DNA of 28,362 nucleotides from contig CAXKVR010000782.1 in the NCBI GenBank assembly GCA_964058845.1, positions 1-28,362 of the forward strand. Reading direction: 5' to 3'. Below the pieces are notes generated by a model. The model was not told the DNA's origin and ran no database searches. It saw only the letters and a list, made by a program, of their open reading frames with translations. The position numbers and the translations under genes are program-made. Origin of the DNA: Carex sylvatica (lineage: Eukaryota; Streptophyta; Magnoliopsida; Poales; Cyperaceae). Shown here in pieces: positions 20,122-28,362 of this stretch. Position 1 is the stretch's first letter; every line of letters starts with the position of its first letter.

Positions 20122-20494
20122 AATGTCGTTGATTAATTTCAATGTATTCTATGGATTTATGTTTTCAATACATTCTAGAGGATCTTGAATGTTGATTTTT
20201 GGGGATAAGTCTGTTCCTTCTCTCCGTTGAATATCTTACTAATTAGAGAAAAAGTCGTTGTTGAGTGTCATTTTTTCATTCTCTCATTCTTCCTGCCGAC
20301 ACGACTTTTTCTATTTCTTTATTATATTTTCCTCAATTGCCTAAAAAAGGACAGCGAAAGGGATTTGCCTGATTAGGATTTTGTAAATTTATATTTTTAA
20401 TAAAAATTGATGATCCTATACAAATATTTTGTTTCTAAATGACGAGAATCAACGAAGAATATTCCAGAACAGAAATTCTTATCGCCTATCAGAG

Positions 20495-21114
20495 AGTTTT
20501 TTTTTATTTATAAACTATAATTAAAAAAATTTACCAAACTAATGTGAATAGTTTGATTTTTACAAAAAATATAAGAATTAAACTGCTACTTTGATCCAAT
20601 TTTTTTTTTCGAAACCGAAATGAAAATTCAATATGAAATGGTTTCGCAAATTTTCAACCTAGACATTTTGGCCCCACTACATTCAATATGAAATGGTTTC
20701 CCTTCTTCCTTCTCTTTTTTTTTTCACCTGAACAAACTTTTTTCTTTCTTTTTTTCAAACTCTCAAAACTCATTTATTTTTTATTCTAATCACACATTAA
20801 AAAAACAAGGAAAAAGACGAAAAAACCCCTAAATAAAAAACGAAAAAAAAAAGTTCGGACCGAGTTACCATTTTGGTCTGGACTAAAAAATATTGGACCA
20901 AAATGGTATCTCGGTATGCGGGTATTACACCGAAAGCTACATCATTTTTTTTCCTTAAAACCTGTGAAACCACCTTGTACCGAATTGCCATTTTGGTCCG
21001 AAAAGAAAAAGTTCGGATCAAAATGGCAATTCAGTTCTTATGATTTTTGTAAAAAAAAAAAATTAACCATGTTAGTTTCATAATTTTTTTTTAATTATGG
21101 TTTATAAAAAAATT
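20495..21114. mobile_element. Foldback element, about 620 bp (diverged)
   Basis: The left arm (TTTATAAACTATAATTAAAA...) and right arm (reverse of ...TTATAAACCATAATTAAAA) align over about 100 bases. A possible imperfect 9-bp duplication is CTATCAGAG / CTATCGGAA (7 of 9). The interior holds two hairpins built on CCATTTTGGTC...GACCAAAATGG at about 20870-20912 and 20984-21030. Confidence 0.5.
20629..20703. repeat. Short direct repeat, 52-bp spacing
   Basis: ATTCAATATGAAATGGTTTC occurs at about 20628 and 20680 inside the foldback element. Confidence 0.7.
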
Positions 21115-21361
21115 CTATCGGAATTGCAAAGATATGTAAAAGCTGTTGTTCTAGCAATAATTTTTTTCGTCTATTTGACTAATTTGCAAAAACATACAAT
21201 TATTGAATTTTATGATTTCTTCGATTTTTAGAGTTATGAGGTTCAAGCTATTTGGAACTAAGATTTGAAGTGCTTGAACTGAAGAAATCACAAAGACACT
21301 TATCAAGAATTTAAATTGTAAAATTATAAATTTGGTAAAGTATGTGTGATGTTGTTTCGAC

Positions 21362-21840
21362 AGAGCAAAACGTTATGTAACGTTTGTAAAACGTTATAAC
21401 GATTTAGCATAAGAAACACATAGAAACTTGATCAAACGCATAATATAATGTATAAAACGTTATAACATTTTCATAAACGTTGTAACGTTTTAATTAAATT
21501 CAGCTTCAAACAATTCTTGCTTTTGATCAAGATTTTACAGAGCAAATCGTTATGTAACGTTTTACAAATGTTATAACGATTCAGACTAATAAAATAGGCA
21601 AACTTGATCAAACGCAGAATATAATGTATAAAACATTATAACGTTTGCATAAACGTAACATTTTAATTAAATTCAGCCTCAAACAATTTATGTTTTTAAT
21701 CGAGATTTTATAGAGCAAATCGTTATGTAACGTTTTACAAACGTTGTAATGATTTAACTAAACTCGCAGAAAATCTAGTTTGAATTTTGAATAAAATGTT
21801 ACAACGTATTACAATGTTTTGTAAAACGTTAGTAACGTTT
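21362..21840. repeat. Three tandem repeats of 173-177 bp rich in AACGTT
   Basis: Units begin with AGAGCAAAnCGTTATGTAACG at 21362, 21539 and 21712; the last is shorter or diverged. Each carries many (T)AACGTT and CGTTATAACG palindromic words and a shared TTAATTAAATTCAGC segment (first two). The array ends 32 bases before a TATA box, so it may be a repeated upstream element of an LTR; that is inference. Confidence 0.75.
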
Positions 21841-21871
21841 TAAGGCGGAAAGCTCTTTCTGGAGCTGTGCC

Positions 21872-21879
21872 TATAAATA
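21872..21879 (+). promoter_or_regulatory. TATA box of an LTR-like core promoter
   Basis: GCCTATAAATAGG is followed by about 230 bp with no long ORF. The sequence on both sides of the chloroplast insertion (21840-22108 and 23220-23400) reads like R/U5 of an LTR retrotransposon, but the element's ends were not found. Confidence 0.4.
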
Positions 21880-22108
21880 GGACTTTGAGCTTTCTTCCCA
21901 AAACACTCTCAGCCGATCCTAATCCTTTCAATACACTGTTTTCTATGAGCTTGATTCCTTTATTGTTGATTGAGCTTAAAACTTCAATACCTCTCAAGTA
22001 ATCTCAAACCCACTTCATTAATCTTGAGTTAGATTAGGTTAGAGTGAGATTTAGAGTGTTTCTCTTGAGGATCTAAACTTTGAGACTTTGTTCTCTCTTT
22101 TGGTTAGC

Positions 22109-22182
22109 GCATCCATGGCTGAATGGTTAAAGCGCCCAACTCATAATTGGCAAATTCGTAGGTTCAATTCCTACTGGATGCA
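22109..22182 (+). tRNA. trnI-CAU: Plastid-derived tRNA-Ile (CAU anticodon), NUPT copy
   Basis: The acceptor arms GCATCCA / TGGATGC pair, the anticodon loop is CTCATAA with CAT at 22142-22144, and the T-arm GTAGG-TTCAATT-CCTAC is complete. From memory of plastid copies, one G-to-A change sits in the variable region (GGCAAATTC). The fold is intact, yet in the plastid the C34 of this tRNA must be converted to lysidine to read AUA, so a nuclear copy is probably non-functional. Confidence 0.88.
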
Positions 22183-22351
22183 CGTTAATGGGAACGTTCA
22201 AAAAGTCTATCGGAATTGGGTCTCTATCAGTGGGATCTCCTCATCCATACATAACGAATTAATTGGTATGGTATATTCATACCATAACATAGGAAGAGTA
22301 AGAACTAGGATTCTGATCGATACTAAAAATCATAGGTAAGAAAATGAATTT

Positions 22352-22396
22352 ATGGATGGAATCAAATATGTAGTAGTTACAGGAAAAAGTCTTCGG
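22352..22396 (+). pseudogene. rpl23: rpl23 5' fragment (plastid ribosomal protein uL23)
   Basis: The first 15 codons beginning MDGIKY match plastid rpl23. The match stops abruptly after Leu-Arg, where accD-like sequence begins; about six codons of rpl23 are missing at the junction before it resumes at 22863. Confidence 0.8.
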
Positions 22397-22862
22397 AAAG
22401 AATCAATCTTTCATTAAATATCAAAATCAAGACGATGTATTTGGGCCATACGCTCATTTACAGACTTATTGTGAAAATTGTGAGACATCCATTTACAAAA
22501 AATATGCGCAAAAAAAATAAATATATTTGTCAACATGGTAGATTTCATTTACGAATGGAGAGTTTCGATCGAATCGAATCTTTGATTGATTCGGGTACTT
22601 GGAGTCCTACGGATGAGAATATGATTTCTATTGATATGAGATTCTTAGATCCACATAGAAGATTTTGAACAATCTGAAAAATGGGAATGTCAATATTTCT
22701 TAGACAATAATGAATTTTTGAGAGGATCAAGAATTTGACTATTTTAACTCTCGTCAAATATAAAGAAGAAATTCTCAGAAAGATACCGAGAGGAAGGAGA
22801 AGTAGATAAGCATTTGTTCAACAATGACAAATTCTTACATGAGGAAGAACTTGAAGACCTTG
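22397..22862 (+). pseudogene. accD: accD-like fragment lodged inside rpl23
   Basis: The reading frame around 22470-22660 contains CENC, then YICQH and DRIESLIDSGTW, matching the zinc-finger region of the acetyl-CoA carboxylase carboxyltransferase beta subunit. A run of A near 22508 breaks the frame by one base, and the third zinc-binding cysteine reads HG instead of HC. A stop follows at about 22668. The portion after 22670 (with KWECQYFLDNNEF when translated) I cannot assign. The source and whether it was joined in the plastid or nucleus are unknown. Confidence 0.7.
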
Positions 22863-23062
22863 TATACTTCTAATGTCGAATCAGGATCAACAAAGACAGA
22901 AATCAAGGATTGGGTCGAACTCTTCTTGTTAAGGTAATAGCTATGAATAGTCATCTTCTACCCCGAACTTATTATGGGACATACAATGCATTAGAGGCGT
23001 ATGATCATTCTGCTTGCACCGGGTTATTCTATTTCACCTCTTCTAGAGAAAAAAAACTGGAA
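22863..23062 (+). pseudogene. rpl23: rpl23 3' part, frameshifted
   Basis: Sequence from TATACTTCTAATGTCG onward follows plastid rpl23 ([15 protein letters not shown], then ALEAYDH in place of the usual HYRRM region). A deletion of about four bases near 22925 and another of about 15 bases near 22965 break the frame. Confidence 0.8.
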
Positions 23063-23077
23063 GAAACAATTTTTAGC

Positions 23078-23165
23078 ATGACTTTATATAAAATCTCTAG
23101 TCCGAGCACACGCAAAGGAGCCGTAGACAGTCAAATGAAATCCAATCCACGAAATAAATTGATTG
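23078..23165 (+). pseudogene. rpl2: rpl2 5' fragment (plastid ribosomal protein uL2)
   Basis: ATG then codons for [10 protein letters not shown] and KSNPRN match the N-terminus of plastid rpl2, with two codons missing after the start. Similarity fades by 23165. Downstream GTAAAGG at about 23187 may be a last trace. Confidence 0.78.
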
Positions 23166-23205
23166 TGACTTTCTGCTTGGATTGTAAAGGCTCACCGGTT
23201 CATAA

Positions 23206-24471
23206 GTTGTAATTATTTTTTGTTGGGTATAGAAAGGTGCACTTAGAAGAGGTTGCGACGCTCCGGAGACTTAAGCCTTTGTTTTGCCGAACTCCATTAT
23301 CACCCTTGTGTCAATTTTCTCTAAACTCATCTATTTATCTTTTAATCGCAATTATTTTCAATTTTTGAACTATTAGCAGTGCTTTAAGTATAACAAAAGC
23401 TTACTTTAGTACGATTTAACCTGGCACTATGCAGTTGTATGCATAGTCACAAGATTCGTGAATTATTTGCGAACTAAATCCGAATAATTTATTTTTTTTG
23501 GTGATGTCGAATTGAACGCCGAATTATTCGGTTGACCGAACTTTGACCAAATTAAACTTGAATAATTCGTGAATTTTACGAATTTTTTCTGAATTTTTTC
23601 CAAAACATTTTTTTTTTTTGCTCTCTCACAAGACTAAGATTTTTGATCTGAATAATTCCGAATCATTCTCGAATTATACCCGAATTACAAATTTTCGATC
23701 TTACCGAATCAAACCCGAGTAATTCACTTGTATGATGCATCATGCATGCACCATGCAGTGAGGTGAGAGCCTGAGAGGAATCAGGAACATGAGAGACGAG
23801 GGAGCAAAATATAGGGGAATTCATTTTGAGATTCGTCTAATATTGTAACGGACGATTCAGATTTCATTCTACTTGGTTAAGCACTGGATCTGAATTCGAA
23901 GGCTGAGGTGACCAAGTTATCTTTATGATTTTTAAAATTTTAATAATATATATTATAATTTAATTGATTTTTTTAGATTGAGGTTATGGTAATATACATA
24001 CATAGTACATATTAATATGTATTACAAATTAATATGTTTGCTTTAAAATCTAAATAGTGGATTAGAATAGTTCAGTGTCATTGTGTCAACATGATTTCTA
24101 TGTAAAAAATGTATCTACAAACTAAAATTTAATTTTTTTTAGAATTTTGTTATTATTTATTTAGATGTGTAGAAAATCACTGTCTAGAGAAATAGTAAAA
24201 AAAATGTAAAATTGTAAAATTTAACCAGAAGGTATATTTTTATATGTAGATTTGAGTTTGTTCGGATTAATTATTTGAATTTTGGAAATAGAGACATAGA
24301 TTCATAGTACTAATATGTGCTATATATAGCACCGTAGGCTCACTCATAGTTTAATTTTTTTTTTTTTAAATCACATTATTACGGTCTAAATTATTTTATT
24401 AATTTAATTTAAATAATAAAGGAAACCACTAAATAATAAGATGGAAATATAGCATGAAATAATTTTTAGGG
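23206..24471. other. Intergenic: LTR-like tail, then AT-rich DNA
   Basis: 23220-23400 resembles the end of an LTR. 23440-23720 is dense in CGAATTATTCG / GAATAATTC words and may be a decayed inverted-repeat element. 23730-23760 has the RY-type words GATGCATC and CATGCATG. No gene is supported. Confidence 0.35.
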
Positions 24472-24480
24472 CTGGTGTTA

Positions 24481-25445
24481 CCGAAATTTTTATTAATATC
24501 CAAAAAAATTAATTAATTTCAAAAATTGTCTGCCAATTCGCTGGATATCGAAAAGTGATTAAATCAAAAATATTTTTATTGATTTCAAATCAATTTTCCG
24601 GTAATTTTATTACCGGTTTTAAGCCATTCAAAACCAGTGATAATTTTATCGATTTCTAAAATCGGTAATAAAAATACAGGATTTCGACTGACCGATAATT
24701 TTTTAAATGAATATATTTGCCGTCCATGAATATAAATTTTTAAATGCAGCAAAACATAATATTTTTTTTCTAGCATTAGTCCAACGAAATGGATTTGCAG
24801 GAGCTTTATTATGATATTCTTTTTGTACGGCGGTCAATTGATCAGTATATCGACCCGCTTTACATATGTAATAGTTTACACCAGTGTTGTAAAAAAATCT
24901 GTTTAGACTGATTAATTGTTGGCAGTGATCAAACTATTTCGAATTTTCTTGAATAATCAGCTTATTATTTTCGGTTATACTCAGTTATTTTCAATTATTT
25001 ATGAATAATTGCTTGGCAATATTCTATTCGTCCGACGAGCGGCTTATTCCCATAGCAGACCTCTCCTCCTTCATGGACGGTCCTCTTTTTTTTTTTTTTT
25101 TAAATCTTAATATTTTTTATTAAAATAATATTGTGAATAAAAACATACCGTTATTTACAATAATGATTTACAGCACGGTATAATATATCGGAAAATGTGG
25201 AGTGTCAGCGGCGCAGGCTTCACTTCTTTTCATGCCGAGAAAAATTATCACTGGTGTTTTTATTATTGATTCTAGAAACCTGTAAAATTATCAACGGGAT
25301 AGTTTGAAATCGAAATTTGTATTACCGGAAAATTAACTTGAAATTGATTAAAATATTTTTGATTTGGATAATTTTTAAAAATCAGCGAATTGAAGGGTAG
25401 TTTTTTAAATTAATTATTATTTTTAAATATTAATAAAAATTTCGG
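24481..25445. mobile_element. Mutator-like element, 965 bp, non-autonomous
   Basis: Ends CCGAAATTTTTATTAATAT and its reverse complement, with imperfect inverted repeats of roughly 170-200 bases. An exact 9-bp duplication, CTGGTGTTA, lies at 24472-24480 and 25446-25454. The interior (24660-25230) has no transposase ORF; its small ORFs are chance. The 18-base terminus matches the 18523-19019 element at 16 positions, so both belong to one terminal-sequence group. Another copy starts at 28319. Confidence 0.9.
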
Positions 25446-25655
25446 CTGGTGTTATATCCGTGTTCAAATTATAGCTATGTTCCTGCTGATAGGTATCACA
25501 TTGAAATTTGTACAATATCCGGTCCAAATTGTTTAATAAGTATCGAAATTCCCATAAATATCTAAATTGTATCGAATATCGAATGGTTTTGTAACTTTTG
25601 TTGTGATGCTGTTAGAAAACCTCAAGTTGCCGATTAAGTCGGATCATGGAAAAAT

Positions 25656-25830
25656 GGAAATAAATCTGCTGTTATTCTTATTCTTGAAGAATAACATAAA
25701 CATGTTATTTCAATCCCAACCGTTGATATATGTTAAGATTAACATATAAAAAAGCTTTTTGTTAACAAACAGTTGAGATCGGAATAACAGATTCTTGTTA
25801 TTGTGAAAGAATAACAGTAGATTTATTTCC
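25656..25830. mobile_element. Mutator-like MITE, 175 bp, second copy of the promoter family
   Basis: Inverted ends GGAAATAAATCTGCTGTTATT and a one-base variant match the MITE at 18231-18388. Flanks TGGAAAAAT (25647-25655) and TGAAAAAAT (25831-25839) form a 9-bp duplication with one change. The interior is diverged from the first copy. Confidence 0.82.
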
Positions 25831-26219
25831 TGAAAAAATATACCACAATAAATAATAACAAATTGGGAAGCCTACACGATGCATGATGCATCAACCCACG
25901 CCGTTACAACTTCGAATTAAATAATTACAAATACGAACTGACTTTCGAGTTTTAATCAAAGTGTCCATAAATTTAAATCGTTAATTCCTTAAACTACTTT
26001 AATACCACATGGTAGCCGCTGTGATGTTTAAAAAAAAAAAAAATCTTAAACTATTGATGGTTGACTATCAATTTTTAAATTGCATAAAATAGTTATTCGA
26101 TTCCGAACTATTTGATGAAATCGTCACGGTTGTGAAATAACTTTATTGTCAATATCAATTATTTGTATTGTAATTTAATAATTTTACACGTTAGGCATAA
26201 ATTGTAAATAACATATCAA

Positions 26220-26703
26220 TGAGAGCATCTACAATGGTAATTGTTTTAAGATTGTTACTCTGATGTGTTAATTGTTAACATACTTATTAGGATGTATTAC
26301 CATCAGGGTTCTAAATAGCTGCGTTATAGCTTTTTCGGATCTCAAAAGCTATAATACTATTAACTATTTTTCTTTTATAATGATTCTAAATAACTAGCTC
26401 TGGTTGAGCTATAGTTGCGCTATAACTTTTTCGGACATTAAAAGTTATAGCGCTATAATCACTATTTAGAACTTTGATTATAATTGCTATATTAACAAAA
26501 AAAATTTATAAGAAAATGTTTGTTTAATGACACGTTTAATTAGTTAGCTCAAAATCTTTCTTAGTACTCTTTCTCTAATAAAAAAAAGAAAGATGTGCTG
26601 ATATGAACATAAAAAAGCAATTTAATTTAATTGCACAGCAGACTAATTTTTAAAATTTTTAATTTTATAATTAATTTAAATTGCTAAATTGAAGATGTTT
26701 TCA
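26220..26703. mobile_element. Possible host MITE carrying a nested MITE
   Basis: TGAGAGCATCTACAAT at the left pairs imperfectly with ATTGAAGATGTTTTCA (reverse) at the right. GAGCATCTACA ends are common in plant MITEs. The GGTTCTAAATAG element lies inside. No flanking duplication could be defined, so this is tentative. Confidence 0.35.
26307..26473 (-). mobile_element. MITE of the GGTTCTAAATAG family, copy B
   Basis: The 167-bp element has inverted ends GGTTCTAAATAG / CTATTTAGAAC. It is the reverse-orientation counterpart of 7258-7411. Internal words GCTATAAC and TTATAGCG repeat symmetrically, so a transcript could fold into a long hairpin. Confidence 0.7.
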
Positions 26704-27391
26704 TTTTAATTGGAAATATTGCTCAAATACTTGAGCCTACTAGTTAAATGTTAAAGCAGCAATTTTCCAATCTCTAAAGTTATCTGTGCATTCACGAAAA
26801 ACTTGCCAAAGAGGATTTGTTTTTGTGGGCCAGCAGTCTCTTTCACAGGCCCAAAGTTCCGAACACCCAGCCTGCTATCATCATTCGTAGAAATGCTGGC
26901 TGTTCCTAATTTTGGGCCTTATTTAGGTGGCAGGCCAGGCCCGTTAGTATGTTACGGACATAGATGTGCAAGTTCCATAGCCCTCTTGCTCTGGAATCCA
27001 TATCACCCCAGGTACCTCAAGCCATAAATCTGGACCGTTCTTTTCATGTGCCACGAATCTCAAAGCAGATCCTCTACAGTTCCAAATGGCTCCGAATTGA
27101 GTTGTCCAGCTGAGATTAATCTGAACCGTCTATTTTTTAAACTGTATCGCAGGTACTGGGGGGAGACTGACTCTTTGCTCTGACCCTTGTTGAATTGAGA
27201 TCCGTATCCCCTCAGGTACAATTACAAATGGACGGTCCGGATTTAATTCCAGCGAGATCAAAAGAATTCGGTGTCGATTGTAAATATAAGAAGTCTGTTT
27301 CGAAATTCGTAATAAAGTTAAAAGAACGATCTTGATTTTTAAATTGCAGCCTCAAATAACCTGAGGTTGAGGGTATTTTATATCCTGCAAT
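26704..27391. other. Intergenic, locally higher GC, no gene recognised
   Basis: CAGGTAC occurs three times (near 27009, 27150 and 27214) with nearby GGACCGT or ACGGTCC words, suggesting old degenerate repeats. GGCCCA/GGGCC words occur at 26820-26945. The 74-residue ORF at 26803-27027 shows no recognisable domain and is not called. Confidence 0.35.
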
Positions 27392-28276
27392 TAGGGGTGG
27401 CAACGAATCGAACCGAATCGAACTTATTCTAGGTTTGAGTTTGGTTTGAATTAATTTCGAACCGAACCTGGTTTGATTCGTTTCGAATCGAACCCATTTC
27501 AAACCGAATTAATTGCGAACTACACATTTTTCGAATCGAACCCGAATCGAATTACGAACTAAATTATTTTTTAGCAGCCCTAGTTATACTGGTAGTTTAT
27601 ACATTAATTTTTTTCTCGCGGGACAAAATTCATATGGATTCCTTTTATCGGTATAAATGAGTGTTTTTAAGTTGAAAAATTATTCATGAAAAAATACATC
27701 ACAACAAATAATCGTAAAAAGAGGATTAAGTACAAGAACTGAAATATACAGTAAAACAAGTAATCGTATCTCGAGTGCTCACTAGATCAAACTCTCGATC
27801 GGACCATCTAATGAAGTGAGAATCTGAAAGGTAGAGAAGGAGGAGGAGATACGGCCGAAGAGAGAGGAGAGACAACCATCTAGGATGGAGAGAGGAGAGA
27901 CAGCCAGTCGCCGAGAGCGTCGGCTAGATTTTAGAGCGAGAGGGAGAGTGAGTTAGGGAGAGGCAGAGAGAGAACTAGGTTATTAAGATTTGAGAGCGAT
28001 GGAGCGTCGGCTAAGTTAAATTATAACTCTCTATCTTGGATTTTAATTTCATTAGGTAAATGAACGACCGATGTTATTATGAGATTCGAACCATAAAAGT
28101 TCGCGAACCCATTTCGATCGAACCAGGCTAGGTTCGAGTTTGGTTTGAATTAATTTCGAACCGAATCTGGTTTGGTTCGTTTCAATTCGAACCCATTTTG
28201 AATCGAATTAAACTCGAATCAAACCTGAATCAAATCCGAATCGAATCACAAACTACGAATTTTTTTGCCAGCCCTA
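27392..28276. mobile_element. hAT-like non-autonomous element, 885 bp
   Basis: Ends TAGGGGTGGCAA and (reverse) TAGGGCTGGCAA; an exact 8-bp duplication, CCTGCAAT, at 27384-27391 and 28277-28284. Terminal 190-bp stretches at each end share GGTTTGAATTAATTTCGAACC and GAATCGAACC-type words in the same direction as well as inverted. The centre (27590-28090) is purine-rich (GAGAGA) with no transposase ORF. Confidence 0.85.
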
Positions 28277-28318
28277 CCTGCAATACAACGTAAAATGACA
28301 TTCTATATAGTTTTTTCT

Positions 28319-28362
28319 CCGAAATTTTTATTAATATCCAAAAAAATAAAAAAAAATTCAAA
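28319..28362 (+). mobile_element. Start of another Mutator-like copy, cut by the window end
   Basis: CCGAAATTTTTATTAATATCC is the same terminus as at 24481 and the match continues into the A-rich stretch. The nine bases before it (28310-28318, GTTTTTTCT) are the predicted target duplication. Confidence 0.75.

Larger units (their letters stand above)
22109..23165 (+). other. Chloroplast DNA insertion (NUPT), mosaic and decayed
   Basis: The order trnI-CAU, rpl23, rpl2 is that of the plastid inverted repeat. Unlike there, rpl23 is interrupted by a piece with accD similarity. Frameshifts and deletions in every protein gene show it is a nuclear relic rather than contaminating plastid DNA. The insertion sits within LTR-like sequence. 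Confidence 0.9.

Noticed and set aside
22109..22182. The trnI-CAU copy as a working nuclear tRNA gene
   Set aside because: It is part of a decayed plastid insertion, and plastid Ile-CAU tRNA needs lysidine modification absent from the nucleus/cytosol.
26803..27027. A 74-codon plus ORF in a GC-richer stretch
   Set aside because: No domain, no promoter or splice context, and it lies among degenerate CAGGTAC repeats.
27212..27502. A 96-codon minus ORF with repeated TN-Q-R-F-type words
   Set aside because: It arises from the AACCGAATCGAACC-type repeats of the hAT-like element and its flank.
1..28362. CRISPR arrays, bacterial operons or phage-like systems
   Set aside because: No spaced short repeats with unique spacers and no bacterial-type gene clusters; the DNA is clearly plant nuclear.

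Overview
The window is nuclear DNA from a flowering plant. It holds one long intronless gene, one gene of 23 exons with plant splice sites, AT-rich introns, and intergenic DNA packed with small inverted-repeat transposons, LTR-type sequence and a piece of chloroplast DNA. I cannot name the species. All calls come from reading the sequence; no database search was run.

Layout. 1-1688: end of a Copia-like LTR retrotransposon on the minus strand (primer-binding site at 47-57, LTR from 59 to about 1688). 1727-2140: a direct duplication that contains a 20-bp perfect inverted repeat. 3122-5806 (+): a single-exon gene for an 894-residue DUF2921-type multi-membrane protein. 5807-8252: convergent intergenic DNA with several short repeats and one MITE. 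8253-18080 (-): a complete two-pore channel gene (TPC1), which I resolved into 23 exons coding for 728 residues with no frame break; one intron uses a GC donor. 18081-21115: the TPC1 promoter followed by a run of transposons (two Mutator-like foldbacks with exact 9-bp target duplications, a hAT-like MITE with an 8-bp duplication, and a weaker foldback). 21362-23400: tandem 173-177 bp repeats and a TATA box (LTR-like), followed by a decayed chloroplast insertion carrying trnI-CAU, rpl23, an accD piece lodged inside rpl23, and the start of rpl2. 24481-28362: more transposons, including a 965-bp Mutator-like element, a second copy of the promoter MITE, an 885-bp hAT-like element, and the first 44 bases of another copy of the Mutator-like family running off the end.

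The two genes converge and show no evident functional link: one encodes a predicted multi-membrane protein of unknown role, the other the vacuolar slow-vacuolar cation channel. TPC1 keeps the residues known in Arabidopsis for voltage sensing, the selectivity filter and the main luminal calcium site, but differs at accessory luminal acidic positions and in EF-hand 1. The most informative non-genic content is the set of transposons with readable target-site duplications, two of them within about 0.5 kb upstream of the TPC1 start, and the mosaic plastid insertion. I found no evidence of a previously undescribed coding system.
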